Positions 43,908 through 53,643 of a DNA stretch of 64,000 nucleotides are shown one piece after another. The notes under the pieces were generated by a model. The model saw nothing but the letters and a program-made list of their open reading frames with translations, ran no database searches and was not told the origin of the DNA. The position numbers and the translations under genes were made by a program. This DNA is from Euclidia mi (lineage: Eukaryota > Arthropoda > Insecta > Lepidoptera > Erebidae). The stretch is from the NCBI GenBank assembly GCA_944739405.2, contig OX123190.2:60593805-60657804 (forward strand), given 5' to 3'. Each line of letters opens with the position of its first letter. Position 1 is the first letter of the stretch.

Positions 43908-45950
43908 GTCAAAAATATTATGTACTGTCCGATAAATAGTTGCACTAAACAAAATTTGATGTGCATAAACTTGATAAGAAATATTAAGTAAATGTATAAC
44001 AAAGTGCCATTTTGACACAAAATTTAAAATAGTGCAGAGTGTATCGTGCTACGTTCTTCACTGCAATGTTTATAAAAATAATGGGTCATTTATTCCTCAT
44101 TACTGATTGCATATATTTTAATGTAATTATTTATGAAATGGTAATAAGCAGGTCATGTGTTCGAAAAACTTGACAAATGTTGAGGAAAAACGGTTCTTAA
44201 AAAGCGATCATCGGCAAAAAGCTCAGTATAGAACGCCTCCACTTCAGAAAGGCAGACGTCAATCTACGAGGGAGGTCAAGAGTTTGTTCTGTTCATAAGA
44301 AAATCACAATGCTTTGTCAGATAAAATATATTGGATCCATTTTTTTTATAGAACACAGAACACAAATCATTTACTTTCATCTCATTCATGATTTTATTTA
44401 TTTATTCTGAAAATACTGCTGACAATAATTGCAATATCCAGACGAAAAATGTTATATGCTTACATTTTACTGGTACCTATATAAAATAATGTGGAATCGA
44501 AACATGTCTTGCAGCAAAACCATCGAATCAGGCGTACTAACAGTTTGACAATATTCTTCTCTGACTAAAAATTAGTCAGTCTTAAAATTGTTGGCAAGTT
44601 AAAATGACCACGGCATAATCTGTTGACTTATTATAAATGTGTGGCCGAAATAAAAAACTCAATGAATTTAAACGTACTCATTATATTTAAGAATAAACCG
44701 GCAAATGCAAAATCTCTGCTTAGATTTCACGATTTAGATTTATACCTTCTTTGCTTGTATTTCGGTAGAGATTTAAACAAATTGAAATAGCAGGTTTAGA
44801 ATTTTCTGGAAGATAAAAAGCCGCTTTTTATCCGCTTACGTCTGTAAATCGTACCTTTTGGTATTTTGCCTCTCCGGGGTTCTCTAACTAGGTACTTACA
44901 GTGGAGTTGGCTTATTTATTGTTGAATACATAAAAAGGTTAATGATCAATCCCTATGGTACGGGAAATTCGGCATGAAACGTTTCTATTTATCGATTCTA
45001 TTGGTGTTTCGATGGAATATACGTGGATTACGTATGAACTAGTTGTGATAAAATAAACCAAGTATATTCATGCATGTTTATATTTAGAGAAATAAAACCC
45101 ATTTTTAGACTAATTTCTTTAATATTTGTGCCATGAAAGTAGCATCGCCGAAATAATGACGACATAATACGATTTATAAAAGGAATTCTCTTACCAGTTT
45201 GGCCTGGATCACTTGAAATCCTGGAATTTTATAACTGTGACAATTTAAGAGACTACATTTTTATTTGCAATATTCCTGAAACCTTCAACTTCAATTAAAG
45301 TTATTGTGCACTACAATGCAGTATAACTGTCTGTGGGCCTTAACCGAAAGTACATCGAAGGAGGTGGAAAACATAAAGCCTACTATTCTACCAATATAAT
45401 AACTGAACGACAACAAATCATATTACAGACTCAGTCAAAACGTTTCAAATAATAAATGATGTTACAAACACAGCAGGCTGTCGGTAAAGAAAACAAGGTA
45501 CGTCAGTATAATGACGGCAATGCCAGAAACACGTTACATGTAACATGCATTTGTTTATCTACCTGCTCTACTTAGCGCTAACTGGGTGTTATTTTGACGG
45601 TAAGTGGATATAATAATTTACATATTATGCTTGCTTTGTAGGCATCAAATAATGTTATGTTTATGTATGTATACCTGTCATGAAATTTTAAAAGGTGATT
45701 ATCGAGTAAAAAAATAGTATCTTTGGGTAACGAAAAACGGACATCAGTACCTCATACCAATCCGTATGACTCACAATGGCATCGGCACGAAAGTGAGGAG
45801 AGGCCATTGTCAAGCAGTGGCCCGTAGAATTCCTGCGCCTCCATAAGGCAATTTTTTGAAATAAGATAAACCAGCTGTTATGTTATGTGATAGATTGATT
45901 CGACCAACCATTTGGAGATTTGATATTAATTATACTGTATTTTAGAAATA
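43908..45950. other. Unassigned AT-rich DNA
   Basis: Two kilobases with no recognisable gene, repeat pair or inverted repeat. Confidence 0.35.
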
Positions 45951-46215
45951 GCAGCGATAGCCCAGTGGTGAACGTAAAGGACTGCCGAGACTATGGTCTC
46001 GGGTTGGATCCCCAGGTACCCTGGGCACACAACTATGACTTTTCGAAGTTATGTGCGCTTTATAAATTAATTATTGCTCACTAATTGATGTGCCCGGTAG
46101 ATAGCAATAGGCTCGCCCCCTATTACATTGGGACCGAAACATGACTGGCGAAGTGTGGTTGTGTAATACACCTCTGCCTACCCCTTCAGGGATAACATGC
46201 GTAAAGTTATGTTAT
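45951..46215 (+). mobile_element. SINE family b, copy 3
   Basis: The head GCAGCGATAGCCCAGTGGTG is a good A box and the B box GGTTGGATCCC has one change. The body and the 'CACCTCTGCCTACCCCTTCAGGG' end, in two parts, are complete, followed by GTTATGTTATG. Confidence 0.75.
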
Positions 46216-46541
46216 GATATCAATAACTATTAAATTTTGCATTAGTAGATAACTCACAATGTGAAACAGTTGCAGCCCCTTACAAAGATAACATGTAAAA
46301 CCATTATACTGGCAGTTAAAAAGAGTGGCCACGAATTTTATTGCCCGTTCTTTCTCGTGGTTCTACCTATTGCATTGCGAACGTGGCAGTAAATGTAAAT
46401 GTAGAATCATCTAGTAGTAAACTTAAATTTTTGACGTTATTATTAGCTATTATTACCTGCCCGCCACAAACAACAAAACAACAAATACATCAGTATTCCA
46501 TTCATTAAATCCAAAAGTATATAAAAGATTAAAACTTCCCG
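46216..46541. other. Unassigned DNA with a LINE-like 3' fragment
   Basis: Around 46318-46410 the words 'AAAAAGAGTGGCCACGAATT' and 'ATTGCCCGTTCTTTCTCG' resemble the 3' region of a LINE common in Lepidoptera. No gene found. Confidence 0.3.
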
Positions 46542-46545
46542 CTGT

Positions 46546-47140
46546 TGTAGCGGGTTCTGGTATTAAAACGCAGAAAAGAGGTTCCAAATGCGTTTATTGC
46601 CGAGTATTGTCTCACTTCCCTTGCACGAGTATGACCGACCAACAACACGACACTGGCCTGAACACTAAGGCTGCAGTCTCCCACGCTGTTCCCTCCGGTA
46701 GTGTGTAGGCAGGCTGCTCGAAGGCTGCGCGTAGCTGTAGGTCCTCGCAGGCCGTTGGTTCAGCTGGCAGACGCCGGCGGTGCGAGTACGATGAGCAGGG
46801 CAGGCCAGACTCTTCGGCAGAGGTGACGCCGAAGGCGATGCAGGAAAGTGTAGCGGTCTAGGAGCGTAGCCGGAGTCTTAAGGTGAACCTGGAACCCACA
46901 GCTGGGAATCAGGATACACGTAAAACGTATACGAATACAGTAGCGGTAGAAGTCAGTATAGATTAGCCGTGCCGGCCTCTCTGTCGGCCCCTTTATATAC
47001 CGGCCCTCTATCAGCGTTGGAGTCCGTTCATGACCATATTTGGTCAAGCTTCGCGAGCGCGGACGATGGCCTTCTCTGATTGGCCGAGCGTATGGGCGAT
47101 ACTGTGACGCAAACGCGGTAAGTACCGGACATACGTTACA
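46546..47140 (-). mobile_element. Solo LTR (595 bp)
   Basis: Read on the minus strand it starts TGTAACGTATG and ends AACCCGCTACA, so it has TGT...ACA ends, and it is flanked by the same 4 bp, CTGT (46542-46545 and 47141-47144). It carries a TATA box (TATATAAAGGGG, about 46999-46988) and an AATAAA signal (46598-46593) in the right order for an LTR promoter and polyadenylation site. No retrotransposon genes are adjacent, so it is the product of LTR-LTR recombination. The 4-bp duplication fits a gypsy-type element. It does not match the 154-bp LTRs at 51391. Confidence 0.8.
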
Positions 47141-47144
47141 CTGT

Positions 47145-48758
47145 GTTTGCTAAAGTTTCGTATCTGAACTGCACAAGGCAAGGACCATTAGTATTAATAC
47201 TTCACGCAAACGTTCAGTCTTATTAAAGCCCCTGTTAACCCTCTCGACACCGCCGCGATCTTTTCAACCCCTAAGGCTTAAGTACAGTTATTGATATCGC
47301 TTTTTATGGGCACTTCGAGCGGTGCCTTTGACGCGTAACTGTGAAAAATATTTTGTTAAATATAAGTATACCCACTGGATTATGTTGCACGCTGGTTTTT
47401 ATTTTGCACACTTGAGCTGACATTTGTAATTTATATTAAATAAATGAAATGGTCTGGAAATAATTTTACGGGGCATTGGAATGTTATTCGAATTTTATCT
47501 TATAAATAAAATCTATTTACACTCAGTCATATTTTTCCATTCAAAAGGGTTACTCAAACGAAACTGCTAAATTTGAATCTAAAATTAATTCATGCGCAAA
47601 TAATTATGCGAGAAATTTAATGACTCTTATCTTATTAGAAATGACTTTACGTTGTGGTTGAAACCTGCTATACGCTTCGTATAATGTAGGTAACTAAAAC
47701 CGTAGCAGGCGAGTTGAAGTTTAGCATAATATACAAACTCTACGTACCTACTCTATATTTCGAATAAACAGCTAAAATGTGCTGGAATAAAGGTATTGAG
47801 ACGGTATACACTGAAAAACACAGTAACAAAATTATCATCAGTATCTTTGAGACACTTATTCATACAAACCGAACTCCTTGTCAAGTCAAGTCACTTACAT
47901 CGAGACGTCAATTGAATTTGAAACAGCCACGAAAAAACACTTCATTTGTGAAAACACGAACGTCTATTTACTCTGTCCCTTCATGGTTAATTCCATATAT
48001 GTGCGTCCCTATTACCATGGCTGAAGGTACACGAAATCACAATTAACATATAGATGTGACATTCGACCCAGCCGGCCCCTTTTAACGAAATTACAAAAGA
48101 CACGCTTTTAACAAGGTCTTATAAAAGTTTTGTCCCTTCACCAAATAACACAGATTAAAATATATCGCGTGGAAAATGAAAACTAGATACGGTATGCCAG
48201 TGAAAATTGTCGAGTATTTTTTTGCTGTGACCCAACAGCGTGCAAGGGTTGTCAAAATGGGAATAGAAAATGAGGTGGTGTTTGTGCTTTGACAATGGAA
48301 TTCATTAGCACGCCGGGTGTGTGCGACTGTGTCTGGGTACTTTTTATTTGGTGCGTAGTAATAAGAAGCCTACCAGTTAAGTTAAGTTTTTGTGTGTGAA
48401 CCTTAGCTCGACTGTTTTTCTCTAATGGAATCCGTGATTTTGACTCTGTGAAAGTAAAACCTGAAGTCAGCAAGGTCTTATATTTCATAGATTTTACCAG
48501 GTTTGCGGTAAATATAATTATTATTTTGTATTGTCGTAAAATTGCTTAAAGGAAATAAAGTTCACATTATTCATAGGGATCCAGCCTTAAAAATTCTGTC
48601 TATCTGTTTGTATCTACTTACTCAGTGTAAGATTTTCCATTTGGTTGCAGATGGTCGGGGAGGTTTTGCCTTGCTGTAGGCTATTTTGTATGGACTTTCT
48701 ATTTAAAATGAAGGTTTAAATATATTTCTATCACATGAATATTGCCAAATTTTAAGAT
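47145..48758. other. Unassigned AT-rich DNA
   Basis: Frames of 89 codons (47777-48046, plus) and 78 codons (48252-48488, minus) show no recognisable domain and are probably chance. No repeats identified. Confidence 0.35.
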
Positions 48759-48870
48759 ATCATCATCATCAGCCTTTAACAGTCCATTGCTGGACTAGGC
48801 CTCTCCTTTGAAAGGAGGAACTGGTCTACTATACCACGCTGGCCAAATAGGTTGGTATAGGGTTTGTATC
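48759..48870 (-). repeat. LINE 3' end fragment with GAT tail
   Basis: On the minus strand: 'GGAGAGGCCTAGTCCAGCAA', 'TGGACTGTTAAAGGCTGATG' and a GAT repeat tail. The same 3' end in plus orientation occurs at 50164-50225. These words form the last codons and tail of a widespread insect LINE; I cannot say which clade. Confidence 0.55.
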
Positions 48871-49128
48871 AAGTTTTCCTTCTCTTAGGGTTCATACGCA
48901 CTATGAGGTTACCCGCAATGCAACTACCCCGGTTGTCCGCAAGCACAATTATGTATGTAATATTCATTTCCATGCGCACTGCGATGTGGCTACCCGCAGA
49001 CCGCTCCGGTCGCTCGGAGGGCTGCGGGCCGAGTGACGGCCACCCGGACGGTTGCTATACGCACTATGCGGCTCAGTCTGCGGCTGCCCGCCATTGAGTG
49101 AGTGTGTGCACGTGGTACGTCTGGTAAA

Positions 49129-49200
49129 ATGGAATTCGATACCGAAAAATTTATGATCGAAATCCAGAGTCGGCCAGCAATTTGGAACAATAATTCTTAA
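49129..49200 (+). pseudogene. MADF-domain protein, N-terminal 23 residues
   Basis: ATG 49129 gives MEFDTEKFMIEIQSRPAIWN and stops at TAA 49198-49200. The pattern 'F..EI.SRP.IW' is the first helix of the MADF (Adf1-like) DNA-binding domain. Harbinger elements usually encode a second, Myb/SANT- or MADF-like DNA-binding protein besides the transposase. The rest has been deleted. Confidence 0.55.
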
Positions 49201-49317
49201 ATCTAATAATAATAATTCTTCACACGTTTTTATGCTCATTCTAGTAAATCCGAAAAACTTATCTTCATAATTATTTTTTAAGTTCTTCAAAAAATATTGC
49301 AAAATGCTTGCTCTCAT
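49186..49317 (-). pseudogene. Harbinger-type transposase N-terminus (fragment)
   Basis: The minus strand from ATG 49317 reads MRASILQYFLKNLKNNYED then KFFGFTRMSIKTCEELLLL. The pattern 'F..F.RMS...F.ELL' precedes the catalytic domain in PIF/Harbinger transposases. It meets the MADF fragment tail to tail near 49190-49200, where the deletion must lie. No catalytic Asp/Glu is present. Confidence 0.5.
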
Positions 49318-49591
49318 CTCGTGTTTGTAAATAAGGATGCACCCAGTACTTCTTTCTTTGTTTTTTCTTCTTTACGTAACGTGTGTAAATGTAGTAAATA
49401 GCTGCAACTTAGTCTACGTCAATCTTTGAAATGGATCGATATGACCGCAAATCGCAACGGTTCTTCAACCGCACGTTGCGGTTGCGAATGCGGCTGCCCA
49501 CATTCCAGCTGGCCGCATTCGCAACCGCATCCTGCGGTCAGCCGGACAGCTAGCCGTATTGCGGGTAACCGCATAGTGCGTATGAACCTAG

Positions 49592-50684
49592 TGCTGTTCT
49601 ATGCATAATATGCTCCCTCTGTCGGCTCTTACGACATCCATGGTATGATATGGGGTGGTGACAATCCGTATTCAATTTTAAGATAGGTACTATTTAATTA
49701 TATACTTAAGACCAGTTTCAAAAATAAAAAAATCTTATAAAAGGAATTTCAAATCAAAGTGCAATCCTAAAAGTATCGAGCATAAATAAAATCGTTGTCG
49801 CTTGTCTTTCGTGGCAAGTCAGAGGGTTAATTTCATTAAAATCGGACAGGTATACCGTAGTGAGTACATAACGACTCTCTATATAAATGTAACAGGAAAG
49901 AACATTAAAAATTAAAGCGCTCATTTAGCGAAGCCTGATCATAGCTAATTAACCCACATTTTCACAAATTGTTGACTCTGCATTTCTTTGTAAACTCGAG
50001 AGATCTTATCGTAGACATTTTTATTTTCTCTGTTATTTATTGACCTTTCCCCAGTATTTTCTTGACAGAGTACTACTTATGAACTAAACGGTGACTGGAT
50101 AACTGTGAAGCGATAGATTCGTGCTGACCATTCATGCATTGTCTCTCCTGATGCATTGTCTTTATGTCGTGCCTTTGGAGAGGCCTATATCCAGTAGTGG
50201 ACTACGGCAGGCTGATGATGATGATTCGTGCCGTATCTAAAATATAGATGTACAACACCTGTAAATATCAATGGGCATTCAATCAAATTATCTACATCTA
50301 CCTTTAATTAATAAACCTTACATGTCATCTTAAATCTTTTTCAGTGCCATCTTACTCGTGGACGTCTGTCCTGAACCTAAGGCAGCCTGTTTAAAAATAC
50401 AGTTGACTTTGTATGAGGCATCTACACTATATATTAAATTCACGCCCTATAAAACAACCCTCGTAAAACTTTATTGCTGTTATCAAATAGTGTGGCCTTT
50501 GTGAAGGTCCTTTACAGGTCATGATAGTTCAGTTGATAACTAATGTCAATTACATGGTCGTAAATGTAAGCCAAGGATAATAAATACATCCTGAATTATA
50601 TGGTATGTCGTTTTATTTTCTTGTCAATTATGAATTAGGTAATACAAACATATAAGCGAGGAGAATAATTTTAGTGTAACACTA
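49592..50684. other. Unassigned DNA with a LINE 3' end
   Basis: Positions 50164-50225 carry 'TTTGGAGAGGCCTATATCC', 'AGTAGTGGACTACGGCAGGC' and a GAT repeat, the plus-strand counterpart of 48759-48840. Otherwise nothing is recognised. Confidence 0.4.
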
Positions 50685-50897
50685 GCTGGTGCCCGCGACG
50701 TCGTCTGCGTGAACGCTATACAGCACCAAATAATTAAAGAAATACCTACGATTATATCTTTTAAAATAACAACATTCATTTACCCGTTTCTTCGTTATAT
50801 TTCATATCTGCAGAAAGTGCAGTAATAGAGGGAGGCTGTTTTTTGTAAAATTGACCTTCAAAAAGTGCTGATTTTCAGCCTGCTTTGAATAAATTAC
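50685..50897 (+). repeat. Dispersed repeat fragment (tgcccgcgac type)
   Basis: It begins ACTAGCTGGTGCCCGCGACG then TCGTCTGCGTGAACG, a better-preserved relative of the sequence at 22957. It abuts the (TTTA)n start of element D. Confidence 0.45.
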
Positions 50898-51390
50898 TTT
50901 ATTTATTTATTTATTTATTCTTCATATACTTACACAAAGTATATAGGCGGACTTAATGCCATAGGCATTATCTACCAGTCTACCTTAGAGTGGTGCAGAG
51001 AGAGAAGAAGTAGGTGTATTATATGATGTAGGTTGCGAAAAGTTACTCATTTTGAATTAAATTTATTGGTCCAGTAATTATACATACTTACATAAATATA
51101 TATATATATATATATTATAATAAAAGTACATAAACGTAATACATACACATTTATTTAAAATATAATAATAACAAATAATATAAACATATACATAAACATA
51201 TGATACATATTAATATACATATATACATAAACATATACCTGGTTAAGATAGTGGCTTAGGATACATTCGCGGACTCAGCTAACAAGAGCTCCTTTACTTT
51301 GGACTTGAATATGAATTTGGTTTTGGCCATTCTGATCTCAGGAGGTAGAGCATTCCATAGAAGAATAGATTGAAGGGTGAAAGAAGAGTG
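50898..51390 (-). mobile_element. Element D, part 3: end of RT and 3' UTR
   Basis: Minus-strand LINE of the A-C family. This part holds the (TAAA)n tail (50898-50920), 'GGCATTAAGTCCGCC', 'CTCTAAGGTAGACTGG', an AT-rich 3' UTR, and the last coding block, equivalent to LLWNALPLEIRMAK of element C. It stops at the gypsy LTR; the next upstream codons are found at 57583. The 3' UTR of D includes a long TA-rich run (51085-51240). Confidence 0.85.
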
Positions 51391-51544
51391 TGTAGTGTGT
51401 AATTGATGTAATGTACCTATGTTATACTTGTGTATGTGTATGTAATCAACATGTCTATTTAATCATGTGTAATCCTAAAATATAGAGAGTATTATTAGAG
51501 CAGTCAGTGGTATCATTTCTCTCCCAAATACCTTCGCCTTTACA
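51391..51544 (+). repeat. gypsy 5' LTR
   Basis: TGTAGTGTGTAATTG... to ...TTCGCCTTTACA, with TGT/ACA ends, 154 bp, short for a gypsy LTR. The next bases, TGGCGACCCTGCC, form the primer-binding site. Confidence 0.95.
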
Positions 51545-51562
51545 TGGCGACCCTGCCTACGG
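51545..51562 (+). promoter_or_regulatory. gypsy primer-binding site
   Basis: TGGCGACCCTGCC starts directly at the LTR end; TGG pairs with the tRNA CCA. The TGGCGACC beginning is like the tRNA-Arg sites of mdg1 and 412 as I remember them. Confidence 0.6.
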
Positions 51563-51756
51563 GCGTTCGCGCGCGCATCAGATCTCGTTACTTGCGTTAC
51601 CGACACCTCTATGCCATATAAGGCTCGTGCTTCAAACAATCGGACTTTGGTGAGCAAGTTTAAAGATGTTTAAATTATTAGTAGTAATTACGCTCGCTAT
51701 TACGATACGTCGTGTTCGTTTCTCTGTGCAAAAATACTACAGTTTCGAACTAAACA

Positions 51757-52062
51757 ATGGGTGCCAAGCAAACTAAAGAGGAGACCTTAGTGGTGCAAAA
51801 CACAGTTGGCGGTTCCAACAACTTACATCTAGAGGAGGTAAAATTCCATGTTTCTACAATCACTATACTGCTAGCTATAGTGGTGCTGGTGCTGGGAATC
51901 GGCGTTTTATACTATATTCTGCAGTTGTACCGGCGTTGTCATGTACGCTGGATAAGCCAGGAAATATACAGGCGTTCAATATCTCGGAGATCGAGTTCGA
52001 GGCGGACTGGCCATTCTCCTGAAAAAGGATTACATGGGCGACCCAAGGTTGAGATGGTATGA
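51757..52062 (+). CDS. gypsy leader ORF: predicted myristoylated membrane protein
   Basis: 101 residues encoded between the primer-binding site and gag, in a good start context (AAACAATGGGT). It begins MGAKQTKEETLVVQN: Gly2 and Thr6 fit the N-myristoylation rule. Residues about 32-55 form one strongly hydrophobic segment (VSTITILLAIVVLVLGIGVL), followed by an Arg-rich tail (RRSISRRSSSRRTGHSPEKG). It resembles neither Gag nor a usual Env: there is no signal peptide cleavage pattern and only one hydrophobic segment. As the first ORF of the genomic RNA it would be the one most easily translated. I do not know its function; membrane targeting of assembly is one guess. Confidence 0.6.
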   Translation: MGAKQTKEETLVVQNTVGGSNNLHLEEVKFHVSTITILLAIVVLVLGIGVLYYILQLYRRCHVRWISQEIYRRSISRRSSSRRTGHSPEKGLHGRPKVEMV

Positions 52063-52411
52063 AAACAAAGATAGCGGTTCACTACGTACCTACATCGGCT
52101 CTCGGCTACAATCTATGATCCCTAGTATGTTAAAAGTGTTAAAAGTGAATATCTAAGTGACGAGTGAAATTTGGTTAAATGTGTAAATAACAAAAAAAAA
52201 AAATTTTTAATCGTTCGGCTTAATCTTAAATAAAACGTAACCGCGAAGTGTAAACCGTTAAATATTACAACAACAAAGCGCGTGAAATGGACTTTGAACT
52301 ATATAATTATAAGTGCATAATCGTAATATTTTACTCTCAGCCCTGAATAATAAATAAAAATATGTTATGTTTACGTATATCTAATAATATTAGTGTTAAT
52401 TATGGTAAGTT

Positions 52412-53643
52412 ATGGCACATACCTTAGAAACTTTATATGAGGAACTCAAAGCTATTAAAACATATTTGATAAAAATTGGCCCAGACCGTAGGCGTGGTAA
52501 TATATTAGAGAAAAAGTTGTCTGAAGCAAAGATAGTTTTTGAAAAATATACTAATTTAACAGACTTAATTTTAGCTGATATAAAAAAGGGTAAAGTGGAT
52601 CAAAACGAGCAAATATTAATTGATAAATTTTGTATTGATTTTGTGTCATTGTATAATCGAATTTTAGAGTTGTGTTCAATGGCTAGTACTAGTAATAGTA
52701 GTAATACTAGTGATAACAGTAACAACCAAGATATTAAGATGGAGTCTTTTAATTTGAAAGTAGCTCTGAGTTTGTTACCTATGATTACAATTGATAATGA
52801 ATGTTCCTATAAACAATTAATTGATAATATAGAATATTATAGCTCGCTATTAATTAAGGATGAGTGTAAACTAAATTTAATTCAATTCGTATTAAAGAGC
52901 AGGTTGTCTCAGCATGCTAAATTACAATTGAAATCTGAGTATACAAAAGTTGAGGATTTAATTACAGATATGCGTAGGGTTTTATTGCCTCAAAAGTCAC
53001 CTATCGCAATCCAAAATAAGATACAGCAATTAAAACAAAATAATTTGTCTGTTGAGGAGTATGGTAATCAGCTTTTGCAGCAGAACTTTTTGTGGACCTT
53101 ACGGTATCACAAGCCAAAGGAGATCTGCAGACATATAAAATAATTAAACCTCTCAATGAAAAATTAGTAATTAAAAAATTTGCCGATGGCTTGCGAAACC
53201 GGCGTCTTTCAACTATTATTGCAGCTAGGAACTACGAGTCGATGAAGGACGCGATACAAGGTGCGAAGGATGAGGAGACATCCACGGCTGGTACGTCTCC
53301 AGGTTCCGGTGAGATCCTAGGTATGTATTCTCCGAGAGGGAGACAACAGAATTATCGTGGCCTTCGTAATAATTATTATAATAGGTCATATTTTTATAGA
53401 GGTCGTAAAAATGATTCCAGTGCTTATCGCGGTCACCACAACTATCGAGGGGGTGCGCAGGCGCAGCAGCAGAGCCGCGGTGCCACTCAGCGTGGTCGAG
53501 GATCATCGCGTGGTACAAGTAAGTCCTACCATAGAAACCGCGGTAACCAAAGGATATGCCAAAACTATTCAAATAATCGTTCGGTTCAAGTTTTAACAGA
53601 TTCTGAAAACAATGAGACAATAAATCAGTTTTTTCGTGAATAA
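52412..53643 (+). pseudogene. gypsy Gag, split by one frameshift
   Basis: Frame 52412-53143 starts MAHTLETLYEELKAIKTYL and has the capsid-like helical region, including SYKQLIDNIEYYSSLL and LNLIQFVLKSRLSQHAKLQL, typical of mdg1-type Gag. Near 53091 one base appears to be lost: the block LTVSQAKGDLQTYKII, NEKLVIKKFADGLRNR continues in a second frame to 53643. The C-terminus (about residues 300-380 overall) is Arg/Gly/Tyr-rich (YRGRKNDSSAYRGHHNYRG, TQRGRGSSRGTS) and replaces the CCHC zinc knuckle as the presumed RNA-binding region. A Ser/Asn-rich linker lies around residues 90-105. Gag would form the particle. Confidence 0.85.

Larger units (their letters stand above)
48889..49588. mobile_element. 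Deleted PIF/Harbinger-type transposon
   Basis: Terminal inverted repeats of about 31 bp with one mismatch (GGTTCATACGCACTATG then GGTTACCCGCAAT) lie at 48889-48919 and 49588-49558, flanked by TAG on both sides (48886-48888, 49589-49591), a 3-bp duplication as made by Harbinger-like elements. Inside are GC-rich subterminal repeats (GCGG.TGCCC words) and the beginnings of two genes facing each other, a MADF-like protein and a transposase. At 700 bp it is non-autonomous. Confidence 0.75.

Noticed and set aside
43930..44340. Possible second mariner/Tc1 fragment
   Set aside because: Scattered words only; no catalytic motif or terminal repeats could be placed.
46760..47047. 95-codon minus-strand ORF
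   Set aside because: It lies inside the solo LTR, crossing the TATA-box region; it is leader or promoter sequence rather than a gene.
50898..51390. Independent short LINE insertion
   Set aside because: The sequence continues exactly at 57583 and then at 62812; it is the 3' end of element D.
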